Origin: Nymphaea colorata | Lineage: Eukaryota; Streptophyta; Magnoliopsida; Nymphaeales; Nymphaeaceae | Direction of reading: 5' to 3' | NCBI RefSeq assembly: GCF_008831285.2 | Contig: NC_045144.1 | Span: 8,471,886 to 8,535,885 of the forward strand | Length of the DNA stretch: 64,000 bases | Shown here: piece after piece, positions 10,769 through 23,845 of the stretch | How positions within the stretch are numbered: the stretch's first letter is position 1 | Layout: every line of letters begins with the position of its first letter | Notes under the pieces: model-generated | The model's input: only the letters and a program-made list of their open reading frames with translations | What the model was told of the DNA's origin: nothing | Database searches by the model: none | Translations under genes and position numbers: made by a program

Positions 10769-12590
10769 GTTTTGGCTGTTATTAATTGCAACATATTAAC
10801 TATGTCTATTAAATAAATATTTGAAAACATTTCCTAATTATTTTTAATAAGAAAATTATGAAAAAATAGCTCCATACAAAGCCGATACTTATCAACCGAT
10901 ACGCGATTGTTGGCGGGGCTGCAATAAAACCAAGACCAACAAGAATTCTTGAAATAAACTCAGCGAAATCAGTTGCACTTGACTTTTCTTTTTACCAGAT
11001 TTGATAAGGGATTCAAATCATTTGCATCTGACTAGCTAGCTGCCGCTGCATCCAGAATCTGAATTGCTGCAAAAGACTGAAGCATGTATAGGTGACGAAC
11101 ATCTGATAGTTACTATGGCATGGAAAATGCCTGGAAAACTATACGAACCAGATTGAAAATGTGTGGTAATACGAGTTCATCAGCATTGTCTTACATTTAT
11201 CATCAAGACTCCAAAACAAAGTTGATGTCTGCTATGTGTGATTCTAATCTGGCCCAGCCTAACCCGGTTTGACATGAACCAGGACAACCTAGGCCAAGGT
11301 CCACCAAGTTCTCAGTGGCCGCCGCTTCATCGACGTTTCGACACCGCGGAGACCAAGTTTCTCAAGTAAGATGTGGTTGGTCCCGGATGACCATGCTCCT
11401 AGGACTGAACCGAAGCACGGCCAAGTCTTGCAGAGTCAAGTAGTTCAAGAGGTTGTTGCTCCTATGGTGGGTCATCATGTAGTAAGAAGGAATAGGATAC
11501 AGGTTGGATCTCAGTACTGAATTTGACACATCAATTGAGATATTGTCACTAAAATGGATATCTATTGTGCTTTCCATACATTTTCCAGATTTAAGTTCGA
11601 TCAAACTTAACCATTAGCAGATAACCGTTCTCGGTCTATTTTCTGGATCCGTAAGTATGATACTGATCAAAACATATTAAGATCGAATCTGTTTCATCTG
11701 ATACTATCTTTAGCTCAGTTTTAATCTTGCATTAGTACTAACACTGCGGGTCTGGTGTCAAATAAACTGTTACATTTTCTATCCCATCACCAACGAATGC
11801 CCTGCTCCGCTCCGCCCGAAGGACTTATTGGGGTTGGAGGTTGTGAGACACGTTAATGGATCGAGTCCAGGTTCAGATTACCCACCAATCAACTGCGGTT
11901 CAATCCATCTCAGTTAGATGGGTAATCCGAAACTGCAGTTTGGAGCTTCCTCATTTGATTCGAAAAATATGCAGGTCCAACAAGTATCTGGATTCAGTAG
12001 GGCGCGTGCAGTGTGAAATCTAGTCTGGTCCTGTTGGATACTGGACCTGAAATGAAATCAAGTGAAGCGGTCCGGAAGTCAAAATTAGTGTTCTTGTTCT
12101 TCCACTAACCTATCGACCTACAGTGTTTTAACTAAATCATACTTCTAACGTAAGAGGAAAGAATTGTTGTTGTTTCATTTGAGTCATTTCCCATCTATCA
12201 CTTTTTCAGATCATATTTTTCAATACAATACAATAATTGTAATGACTCAGCCCACTCTCACATGGACTGACTCACTAGTTAGAAAGATCATAACCTGCTG
12301 CTTAACAGCTTTAGTTTCAACTTAATAAAAACCAAGACAACCAACTACTTAACAACCCCTTTTTTTATAAATTTTCAAAAATTATTCCCAATCTTAAATG
12401 TAGTATTAAACTGATCCAACCCACTACCACATAGAGCTCGAGCGCTGGTCTGATGGATCTCAATTCGCCTCCTAACAATTTCAATTCTAACCAAAAAATG
12501 TTACAAATAAGGACAACCAATCAATTAACAATTTATAAGCTCTAAAATCTCTTCCAATTTTAAATATGACACTAAAATTCTCAAAATTGG
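10769..12590. other. Intergenic, no gene seen
   Basis: No coding frame with family resemblance. The part around 12245-12560 (actcagcccactctcac ... gatggatctcaatt ... caaccaatcaattaacaa) resembles a diverged stretch at about 53085-53280, so it is probably a dispersed repeat of unknown type. Confidence 0.4.
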
Positions 12591-12839
12591 GCATCTATAA
12601 TCTTTTGTTTGAAAAAGATTACGGCAATTCGTTTTTCTAATACTTTTCTAGCAGCTTTATCAAGTCTCCTGTTGGCAGAAACCACCATGATGATCGATCC
12701 AACTGGCAAGTGCTCTCTATTCTCATGTGGTAGTGCACTTTGTGATGTTGTACTCATTCCTTGTCCATTTTGCAGTGATGTCACCCCTGAGAGACAATTG
12801 AAAATCAAGACATCCAGTGAATTGAAATGAAATTCTTAG

Positions 12840-15126
12840 GGACTGGAAGCAAGGGATTCTGAACACCCATCATCAAGAAGTTATTCTGGATCTGCTGGAA
12901 GCTCGCCTGATTCATCTCCTATGCCTCTAAGATGTAGATCTGCACGATTTACACATGCCTCAAGTGGAACTCTAGACCTGTACATCAATGGGGAGCAATA
13001 CAACAGGGATATCAGGCCTAAACACGATTCTTTTGTACTTCTTGCGCTGGGGAAGCTGGTGTCTTGGTAGAGGATAGGCCTTTTAGGAATGTGGGACGTC
13101 CACCAAGATGCCAGGCTTCTTCAGGCGTAGATTCTTCAGGAAATAACAAAAAGGTTTCCAGGTCTCATGCCTTTAGGAATTTACGGATGTTGGTTTCCCA
13201 TTTTCAAGCAGAGATGGAGTGGAAAGTCTTCCCAACAGTTCTCCTAATCGTGACCTAGTACAGAATGTTGATGGAAAGGCTATGGAATATGTTGCCTATG
13301 AAATCTAGACTAAAGCTACAGGAAGTTGATGCTGAAACATCCTCTACATTGGATGAAGATGGTGATAATTGCCTGAAAAAGCACTCTCTTGTAGGACCTT
13401 ACCCTTATGTTTTGAGCACATGTCCTATCCTTCCAATGATTTTATTGGCCCTAAACAAGCATATCCTGTATACCAAGGACAGCAGGAGGAAGCTGAAGCA
13501 ACAAAATTGGAGAATTTCCATGATAGAGATGAACAGTTGCTCGAAGAGTGTAAGGCAGCTGAGGACAGGCTTGCGCATGTCTCTCACATGAATTTGAGCA
13601 GCACGTTCAGAGTAGAGCACTGGGATCAGGTGAACTGATCCACATGGTAAATGTCCTGAACAGTGCAAGAAGAAAATTGGCTGCTGAAGTTGTTGAGCAA
13701 ATGTAGAGGCGGATGATGGAGAGGGAATATATGAAGCATTCATTTGAAATGGCAAAAGTAAAGCATGAAGCACTGGTGAGGAAGATTGAGAAGGAGAAAA
13801 ATGAAATTCAATCATGCTTGAAAAGGGAATTAGATAGGACTTTAGGTGACTGGTCGTCTAAGTATGAAAAATTTAAGCAAGAAGAGAAGGGACTTCGGTA
13901 GCGTGTAAGTAGGGGCAGAGAGATGGGGTGGCCCACATGGGCCCTGTCCCCACCTCAAAATTTCTTTTTTAATTTACATGTAAATTTTAAAAAATTTTGT
14001 TTGTCCTATATAAAAATTTTGAAAAATGATATCTCAGCCCGTATCAAAATTTAGAAACTTTAATTCTGCCTCCCTCATAAAAAATTTCTGGCTCCACCCC
14101 TGCGTGTAAGCGATTTGGCTGATTTAGTTGCAAGACTGTATGGAATATAAGCTACTGATTTAGGGCCTATTCAGATATGAATCCCAACCATGTCCATGTC
14201 AAGCGAGTCAAGGACGCAAGTTCCCGTATTTTGTACATAGCTTGTCCACAGGGAAATTGATAGTAGATGAGCTCAATTGCTCATTTTTGCTTTCATCAAC
14301 TATGTATAAGGGCTTTTAAGTTGATGGGAGTGACTTTTTCCCTTTAACTTTGTTATATTGTTTTCCTTGGTTATTTAGGTAAATGCATGCTTTGACCTAG
14401 AAGTGGAAGTTCTAGTGGCCAGAGAGAGAAGTTAGGAGATCGAGTTAGAACATCTTCAAACAGAGCTTGCTACATCAGTGAGACTTCATGACATACTGAA
14501 GTCAGAGATTCAGAGAACTCAGGATTCCTTGCCCTACCTAACCCACAAAGTACAGGACCTTGAACTTGAGGCACATGTTTCATCTTTACCATTAAACTTA
14601 TCCAGATTTATTTGGATGGATGCTCATTTGTTTTCAGTAGCTGAAGGGAAATGTGTCACCATTTTTGCGTCACATGAAGTGTAATATTGGTGTGTCATAA
14701 TCCTTTTGTGACCATTGTCTTTACTCCTTTCTTTCTCAAATTATGTATTCATGTTACATCCAGAAAAATGTCATTGTTTCATTTCTAAATGCTTTCTTCA
14801 TTTCTGAGCGACAAATCACGGGCAGGCTGGCAGGACGAATGAAACAGTAAACAAGCTTGAAATAGAATCACAAAACTGCCGGAAAGAGCTTGCAGTGTTG
14901 AAGGGAATACTGAGTCAGGTTGTCAGAAAAAAGCGATCTAATGTGGGAACAAGTGAAAGAATACAGTGAAAAGAATATGTTAGAAAATTATGAGTTGGAT
15001 ACTTTGCGCAAAAAGATTGAAGCGCATGTTGAAGAAATATTACTCAAGGAGGGCCAGATTACAATAGTAAAGGATAGCCTTAATGGTAGACCGTTTCGGA
15101 TACTCTACAGTCCAAAGTCAAGCTAA
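12840..15126 (+). pseudogene. Unprocessed pseudogene, plant coiled-coil protein family
   Basis: Pieces in order resemble a plant coiled-coil family (Arabidopsis At2g39300/At3g55060 type, annotated as centrosomal CEP135-like), recalled from memory. Near 12845-13015 is a serine-rich part ending in SSGTLDLYINGEQ. Near 13070-13190 is GRPPRCQASSG plus VSRSHAFRNLRM. Near 13370-13600 is an acidic helix. Near 13690-13900 is VRKIEKEKNEIQSCLKREL followed by DWSSKYEKFKQEEKGLR. Near 14890-15110 is a coiled coil and then LLKEGQITIVKDSLNGRPF. In-frame stops (LR*RVSDLAD at 13898-13900; others near 13300), frameshifts and a MITE in an exon show it is dead. Retained intron-like gaps with ag boundaries (before 14380 and 14826) argue against a retrocopy. 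No function is expected; the role of the intact family is unclear to me. Confidence 0.75.
13910..14101. mobile_element. Small hAT-type MITE in pseudogene exon
   Basis: The insert begins TAGGGGCAGAG and ends GGCTCCACCCCT(G), giving imperfect terminal inverted repeats. It is flanked by the direct repeat CGTGTAAG (13902-13909 and 14103-14110), an 8-bp target duplication as made by hAT transposases. Removing one target copy and the insert restores the exon reading RVSDLAD, which continues the coiled coil. A diverged relative lies at about 56317-56505. Confidence 0.85.
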
Positions 15127-18100
15127 GATTTCTCAGTAGGCGAATTATCGGGATTATGATCTTGTAGTGATCAACCCCAAGTAGCCTTCTTCTGTGCAGA
15201 TTTGTCATATGCTCATCTTTTTTTTAGTATTGGAGTGTTCTTGTCCTGGTTTGCTTTTCTCTTTTGGAATCTCTGGAATTGTTCTTGAAAGGGACTATGT
15301 AAATACTTGTGATTTTTTTCTTACTAAGTCAGTCAGATGAATTTAGGAAGTCATATATGTCGTATATTTGTATATTGTTTCCAGAGTAGATAAAGTTGTA
15401 TTCTCCTTCATTCACTCGAGTGGATTAAATCTAGCTGAATTTGAATGTTTACAGCCATTGTATTGCTTTTTGCATATTCGTGGCAGTCCTGTAACCTTTT
15501 TTGGCATCAATATGGTGCTGCTACCAATTTTATTAGATGTTACCTTATCTCATATTTCTTTCTTTGCTTGACTGTGACATGGTTTTTTGTGTGTGGCAAA
15601 GGCTAGTTCGTCCTGATATATTCAGGGTACTTACTTTTTTTGTTTAAGAAATAAAACAGCGCTACAGTGTTGCAAAGGCAATCCAAGTCTAGGATCCTGT
15701 TCCTGTGCAAGGATGACCATCTTGATGTAGAGACCAACAAATTACGCGTAGGCTTGAAGGTCCTTGACAATCAGGTTCCTAGTGAGACACGTCCCCAAAT
15801 AGCAATCGTAGAGACCAACAAATTAGGTGTAGGGTTGAAGGTCCTTGACAAGCAGGTTGCTAGTGAGATACGTCCCCAAATAGCAATCGTTACGTCCGAA
15901 TTATGCTGTGTTTAATTAATAAACACATTGTCCGTTTTTTTTTTCTATTTTCCTAAAAGGTGTTTCTTTCAATTTTTGTTTTCCATTTTCGTTTGATTTG
16001 AAACTAAAACAATATTTTAATTTATGTGCTTTATCAATGATGTTTAACTCTGTATTTCCTATGCAGTTCACCAATTAACTCTTTCTGGACTGATTCAAAA
16101 GACCGATTTTGATCAACATTGGATCGTGCAAGCGCCCACCTCAGAAGAAAGTCAACAGCATGCGCTTTTAAATTTCAACTCAAATATTAAATAAGAAAAA
16201 GTAGGAATTTTCTCTCCCCAAGTGAATTGGATACCATTAGCTGGAACTCCCATCGCAGGTGAAATAAAAAAAATAACTCATGCTTTTCGCCGTCTGCCTA
16301 CATGCGCTTCGGCGACTTCATTAGCAAAAGTTAAAAGCTTCTCATCACCAAAATTTCGGGTGCATTCATTTATTTACCCCTTCTGGAAACATATACTAAC
16401 ATTGAAACCAGATATAATACATGGCCGTGGGCAAGAGAGAGAGAGAGAGAGATTTATATGCCTGAAGTAATAGAGGCCAACATAGCCAACACCTTTACAA
16501 AATTGATACAATTTTCTGGGAAGCCGACGTCACAGGATGGCCACAATCATACGTTTATGATGACGCCTCATAGGTGAAGCAACCGTCAGCGTGCCACCAA
16601 AAAACTGCAAAGCATTAATGCAGAAAAAACAAAATTTAACAGTTAGAAATGCAGGCTTACGCAAGCTGTTCCAAGAAAGAAGAGGGTGCTTGGTTGCCCC
16701 TAATCTAAAACCTTAAGGATTTGAGAACCGAGGATTTGATAAGACCCTCTTCCAACAGTAAATCCAACCTCATTCTCAATGCAAAAGAAACAACATAAGG
16801 ATTTTATACGTAGATCTTCGGTCTGAGCTAAGATCTTTAGTTTGATGAACCATGAATTTTACTGTAGATCTTTTACCACATCAGCAAAAACAAGCCACAT
16901 CAACCCACATCAGATCGATATCAAAACCATGGGTTTTATTAAATATCAAATAATCAAATGCCGCCTAATAGGAAATCTATTGGCCATTACTAGAAAAAAA
17001 ATTCAAAAGAACAATCAATTGCTGATATGGTTAATCAAGGACTTCCAACAACTGAAATTGAAGTATACCATCAAAAGTTCCCTGTAAATTATAAAGAGTT
17101 CTGATGCCTCACCACTGACCAATCATGAACAACTAATTTCTACCAGAGAGATGAACTACGAACAAAGAAACTGAACCAGCTCTAAATTTTATAAAAAACA
17201 TCTCTCTTTCTCTCTCTATCTCTCACCCCTAAGCTTCCTAAATTTTGTTGAGATGCTAAGTAAATAGAGACAGCTCAAACTAACTTGGAAGAACCCCAAA
17301 TTCCTGATGAGACTGATCTAAGGGCCATCAATAACTCAGGAAAACTCCTGCATAAGGGCTATCAACAACTGAAAGCAACAAACGCTATGGACTACTCTGA
17401 ACACGGTAAACTATAATATATTTGAGGTCTCAACCATTGACAAAACACGCACAACCATGTTGTACCAGAAGGACCTATAAATAAAGCTAAACCTCTCATG
17501 AATTTTACCTGTTTCTCTCCCTCTCTCCATTTCATATTTCCCACATGCCTGAGTTTCATGATCACATACCTAACTTTCCTAAAGTTCATTAAGATGAAAA
17601 GAAAAGAGAGACATCCCAACATAAATTCCAACCTGATATGAGGAAAAGCTTTATTATATAAACAGGAGAGTATTTAAACAAGGGAGAGTGTTACCTACAA
17701 AAATACATCATAGCAGCCTTCGGCCTTCCCCCTTCCCTATAGTGAAAAACATCAATGGCTACGGCTCATTAACAGCGAGGCAGGAGGTATCTGTTGCTTT
17801 ACATGAACGGAGTCCTACCAAGTAAGAAAGCGACCAAGCTGAGTAACATGAACCTATCACCATATGCTTATCTTCTATTTTTCACAGAGAAATAAGGGCA
17901 GAGGATAAAGGTTTCGCAAGATAAAATTGTTATATAAAATGAGGTGTAAGCTACCTAACCAGTCTGCATTAAAAGGAGGATTTGAAATGAAAAAAAAAAA
18001 TTATCTATGAAGACCAACTCAAAGATTTTATTAAAGGTGATGTCTTCATGTATCACAGTTCCAATCAATATTCGCAGTTATCTTTGAAGAAAATAGCAGA

Positions 18101-18262
18101 GATTAGCATGTGCACATTAGCAGCAACAAAACAAAAAAGGAAGGAACTTATCACCTAGTTTTCTCATCTTCCAAAAGTCTTACGCGATATCCTGTGCCAA
18201 TAACTAAAACAGTTTCATGTACAGAGAGAGGTTGTAGAATACTTCAATAAAAAGGAGACTTG
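15127..18262. other. Spacer between pseudogene and UBP26 3' end
   Basis: The pseudogene and the end of UBP26 converge here. Apart from the 81-bp duplication at 15727-15888 and a short GA run (16435-16452) I see nothing coding. The UBP26 3' untranslated region must lie just left of 18263; no poly(A) site was assigned. Confidence 0.5.
15727..15888. repeat. 81-bp tandem duplication
   Basis: Two adjacent copies beginning 'gtagagaccaacaaatta' at 15727 and 15808. The period of 81 bp (27 codons) keeps one plus-strand frame open. The encoded peptide (VETNKLRVGLKVLDNQ and a near-copy) matches nothing I recognise. Confidence 0.9.
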
Positions 18263-18378
18263 TTAATATAAACAGTTGCTACATAAAGCCACCTTAACCG
18301 AGCCATTTGATGCCAAAAGAGTTCCTTTAAACCCTTCCTCTGCCTGCTCAAATTCCATCTTGCTTCCCAAAAGTTCAT
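18263..18378 (-). CDS. UBP26: UBP26 exon 13, C-terminus
   Basis: Residues about 1030-1067. [15 protein letters not shown] matches the family tail; stop TAA at 18265-18263. The final VALCSNCLY could be read-through past an unused donor (AAG|gtggct), in which case a tiny further exon would lie to the left. Confidence 0.85.
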
Positions 18379-19242
18379 CTGCATTCAAATTACCAACATA
18401 AAGGTAGAACAAGCAGCAAGATAGGCTATAAAAGTGGCAGTGAGAAAGTAAATAACCTGCAATATCACGATTCTCATATACTTCTGTGTCAGTAACCCAA
18501 AGAACATCTCCAGGCAGTATGTTCATATCAGCCAACGTGGCAGAATCATCTTCAATTTCAACTGAACCTTTATGTAATTTCTGGTTCTCCTTCACAATCT
18601 GAAAATGTGATCCCAGTCATTGCAATGCAAAGCAACGTAAAACATTCCATTAATGGAATTTTGTGAATTAATTACGCCAGCACAAGAATAAAGAACTAGG
18701 TCTGGTTTTCAGTTCCATTAAGATTGTCAAAGAACATTCAGCTAGAAAAAGCACCAGATACCTTGTACCTGTCTGTGTGTGCAAAACAACTATAAATAGA
18801 AACCGCAGCAGTCAGAAGGAAACAAATTTTCATTGCTGCCAACACTTTATTGTATTAATACTTTGAAAAAATTGCCTTCCTCATGCCTTCAACTAAAAGA
18901 AGGCCATAGATATATTAAAGTATCTTACAATGCAAAAGCAACTTGACTGAAGTTAAAACACCTTACACGAAGAAAAAATTATGTACCCTTCCCTCCACTT
19001 GTTTTAAGCCATTAGGTTGCCTACAAAAGCCAAATATCTCACCATCCCGGCATCTAAATTATCTCCGAAATTCAAATCATTATTTTGCCATTTATTCAAA
19101 ATTTAACAGGATAAAAAAGATATTTTAAATGCAAAGACTGAACTCATATCTTGGTTGTGTGGCACAAATACTTCATTTGGCACTGGAACTCCATCATGGT
19201 CATGTCACATAGGTGTCAGATGCATGTGTGTGTGTGTATGTA

Positions 19243-19286
<44 letters not shown>

Positions 19287-20143
19287 ATAAAAACTGTTTA
19301 GAAACAATAAAATTAACAACTAACAAGCTATGATTCTATCCATGATTAAAATATTCAATGAGAAAACAAAAAAAAAAAGCAAAATGGCATTTGCACATCT
19401 GTACCAAGTCTAATTTGAAGAGTCCTTAAAAAGCACTACGTGGTCCTAGACAGTAAACCCTAAAGAAATACTGGGTATAGAATAGTGATCTGGCACCTAA
19501 GAAGCCCTACTCAATAGAAATTGGGAAAATAAAGAGGAAGAAAAAGAAAAACGAGGGTCAAAGTAGAGCTTTTAAGAAAACACCACCTGAATATTCTAGA
19601 AGATATAACAGACAAGAAAAATAATTTTTTGGGTTAAGGCTTTGTTTCTTGTTTGGACTGTTTAGGTGTCAGCCTATATGTTTAGGCTGCTGCCAAGTAC
19701 TTAGGCACAATGTTGTAAAAAGCGTATTGTAAGCCGTATCGGTCTGGCTTTAAGATACGCTGTGTCTTAAAATATCGTAACGTATCATAACCGTATCATT
19801 TAAAAAAATATATAAAAAATTCTCAAAAAATAATAAAAAATCAATAAAATTACTGTATCATACCTGTATCGTTGCCGTATCATACGATACGGTGCCCGTA
19901 TCGTAAATGTCGTATCATACGATACGGTGCCCGTATCGTAAATGTACGATACGGTGCTCGTATCGTAAATGTACGATACGGTGCTCGTATCGTATCGTAT
20001 TTTACATTTGATACGATACGCACAACACTGCTTAGGCATATGTATTTAACTAAAAAAGCTATGTCACATAGGTGTGGGTGTGTGGGTTTATATACTGGTG
20101 CCGATTCAGCAATGTTTGAAAAGCTTTAGGTGCTGGTGGAGCA

Positions 20144-20204
<61 letters not shown>

Positions 20205-20910
20205 TTTATTTATTTTTAATAGTCTTATCTATCTATATTTACATTTTAACCATTTTATAATAGGGCAAGTTTAGTTGGGTGTGCATCTAACACCCTACAC
20301 CAGAGACATGTAAACTGCATTATGTGTTGTGTCGGAGCTGCACCAGCACCCATGTTGTCGGAGCTGTATCATACGGGCAGTTGTTTAGGCACACCCAAGT
20401 CACATAACTGAAAAGACCCCGAACACAACAAACAGTTCATAGACATCACCAAACTAGTATTGCACACGCAATACACTTTAGCAACATTCATCTATTACCT
20501 TTTGCGATCTTGATTGCTTATTTCCTACCAGTTGGTAACTTTCTTCCAAGGTATTATTGTCAACTACATTATTCTTCTAACTTTTCTACATAAAATTTTC
20601 AATTACAATGATTTTACAACTCTCGTCCAAGAGTTAGAACTTGAGATTGCAACATATATATATATATAATCTGATAGAATAGATAGGTTCTGCATTAGTT
20701 TTCATTAAAAATCATGTTTAATTCATATTTTTAAGAAATAAAAGCAGGATATCTAGTTTTGATGCATTGTGAGGCACTGATTTTATACGCAATTAATTTT
20801 CCTTTCTTCACCAAAACTTAGTATTTATTAAATAAAATAAGTAAATCTGATCCATCAATTTATTTTGTTTCATTCATATGATCAAGTGGCTTCAAGGTGG
20901 GGAATACTGG

Positions 20911-20980
<70 letters not shown>

Positions 20981-23578
20981 GAAAAAAAATCGTGCGAGAT
21001 TTTTTATACCACAATACTAACAAGAAAAATAACAAAAACGAAAAAAACGTGCCCTTTTGAAAAAAACTTGAAAAAAATATTTATTTTGTTTTTACCGCTT
21101 TTTTTCCTGTCTTTTTTTTTTCTCTTGTTTAAGGTTAGTGACATCAGGGACTCACCTTTCAACCGAATTATTCATTTCATTTTTAGCATCACTAAGCTAT
21201 TCTTTAATGTATTCTTATTAGTTTCTCATCTGTTTGGTTTTTAGCTAATTTATAGTTTTCATTTTTGTGCCCCAAAAGTCTAATGAGATTTTCCCAAAAT
21301 TTCCCAAGCAAAACAACATTGCCGAGAAATACAAGATCATTCATGATGGTCGTCCAATATGATGGCTGGTTTAAAGAAAAGTAAGAAGAAAAAGATGATG
21401 GGCATTTTCACCATCCAGTATTAGTTCACACCTTTGCTAGACTCACTATATATATAAGGAGCTCCACTGACCACCCAAACCCACTTATAAAAAGATCGTT
21501 TTCATGGATAATGTGCTCCTTCATTGATACCATTGTCAGAAATATCATTGCTGCTTCTTCATTGGCAAGGTTTTCCTCAGATATAAAAAATATATATATT
21601 TTTCTTCAGAAAATATCAATGCAAATTTATAGTAGTCATTAAAACATGAAAAGAACAAAAAAGTTTAAAGTAGGTTCTAAAATGAGTTTCTCAAAAAGAA
21701 TCTCACGAGAATCTTTTGGCGATGTATTGAAATAACCCATTTTCTAATTTTAAAAGGTTTTAGGAGTTTTTATCATTATGTTTTGAAAATATTGCCAATA
21801 TTTGTCATCGTAGATTACCAACCTGACAGAAATATTTTTTTTTTTTTGGTAAGACAAGTTTCATATCATGTTATTCTAGCAAAAAATATGGGTATCCTAA
21901 TATCTTGAAAATCCAGTGGCCAACAATGTGCCAATTTTGAGGACTTAAAATTTACGTTATATGTCCAAACAACATAATCTAAAAGACTAAAACGTCATTC
22001 AGGTCCCAGTGTAACAAATGCAGTCTCTAGCTATGTTTTCACAAGTGTGGGTATTGCAAGAACACCACATATCTATATATTTGAGGGACTGTGTGCCTCA
22101 AGTTTTATGTGCTCAGCTGTTCTTTGCCATAGAACCATCTGAATACAATTGGATGATCAAAAAAATTTGATGGAAGTTATCTATATAGTTTATTCAACAA
22201 AGAACAAGTTTTCTATGTCACACAGATACAAGTGAAAAGCCTAGGTATCATGTCAGTAAATGGGTACGCTGACACAGGTACATGGATACCTACAGGTACA
22301 GCCTATATTTTAAGACTTAAAACCTTATGCATCGAATATAAAAAGAGACGGCATGCCTGTGTTTTCCTTCCGCTTTAACTTTAACTTTGATTTTCCACTT
22401 CCCTGATGTATTGTCCTTTCATTTTTGCTTGAATTTTGACCTTCTGTGGATCATTATATTATACTATATATATAATATATCCTTCTGTGGATTATTATAT
22501 ATATACACACGATACCCACACCCATGTGACAAAGCAACTTTTAATGCATAAGGAAAATCAAGGGCATCAAAGATGAACAGCTTAAAATGGATCAAAAACT
22601 TGAAGGGTTAGACATCATGATTTTCTATTTTAAAATATGACCCAAAGTATGGTTTTTAAGACAAACGTTGAATCTATCCATATTATTAGATTATGCAAAA
22701 GTGTTGGTATTATAAGTAACTAGATCGATACAAATACATCCACCGCTTTAGAATGTACTTAGCAAGAACATTGGGAAACATAGAAAACAGAAAAAAAATG
22801 AACAGGACACGATATTTCATAAATATTGCTACAAGTAATTTAGTGTGATCCTATCACTATATTATAACTCTTTTCTCCATCATGAAACAAAGTACCAAGA
22901 GGGACTTGTTTAGTATTTGCAAAACTGTTTTGAGCCGTCTAAAACTCATGTTTCTAAAATATTTTGAAACGCAAGTTGGTAAAAACAGCAGTGGACAAGG
23001 GTAAGATTGCCTGAAAAAACTCTTTTAATAGTAAGAAAGACACAGGATTGGGGGATTCTCACATCAGTTTCTCGAAGACCACTAAGTATTGCAAGAGTAA
23101 GATGATTGTGCCTGCAGCAACTTGAGAAAGGAAGGTAAGAGAAGAGGAACAAAATGGAATGGAGAAAGAAGATGAAGATAACTGGTGTATTTTTTCTTTC
23201 ATGTTCATTTTTTTATTGTTCTTTGTCTTTTATTTCCCGAAATGTTCCCCTATTCCAGGCGGAGGAATGAGAAAAACCAGTCTCACTTTAGAAATCAGTA
23301 TTTCAGGTCCCTTCACTTCTCTATTATCCACCAATCTTAGGATGGGAGGATAGTTGTAAAAAGGAAAAAGGAAGGACAGAAAATGAGTTGGTGAGACAGA
23401 AAAGGGGGTGAGAACCAGTCCCAAAATTGTCGCAAATGTTACTATTGGATTTTGATCTTTGAGGTTTTTCTCAAGGATGGGTTCAACCAGTTCCATTTTG
23501 GGCTCCACCTTAGGATTAATGAAGCTTAGAGAGAAAATCAAACTTGAAAATGCAGCCCCACTTTGCAACTAGTTTTCC

Positions 23579-23620
<42 letters not shown>

Positions 23621-23810
23621 TTTATATATATATATATATATATATTACACACACACATATGATCCTTGGATTTTTCCATCCAGGTTTAGATGGAGAAATA
23701 CTTCAGCCTCTCACAGCACATCGGGCAATGTGTTTAATCACATCTGCCCGATGCCTTGCATTGGGCAGCCATGATTAGACAAAGGGTGGGATAGCCGAAG
23801 GATTTCACAT

Positions 23811-23845
<35 letters not shown>

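Noticed and set aside
12581-12830. A start exon (MKKITAIRFSNTF) for the coiled-coil pseudogene.
   Set aside because: The family does begin MKK plus hydrophobic residues, but the rest of the frame does not fit, so the 5' limit was left at 12840.
19190-19220. A further hAT end (tcatgtcacataggtg).
   Set aside because: No matching right end or 8-bp duplication was found within about 800 bp, so at most a lone relic.
20074-21244. Open frames with long Tyr-Ile runs.
   Set aside because: They are translations of (TA)n microsatellites inside UBP26 intron 11.
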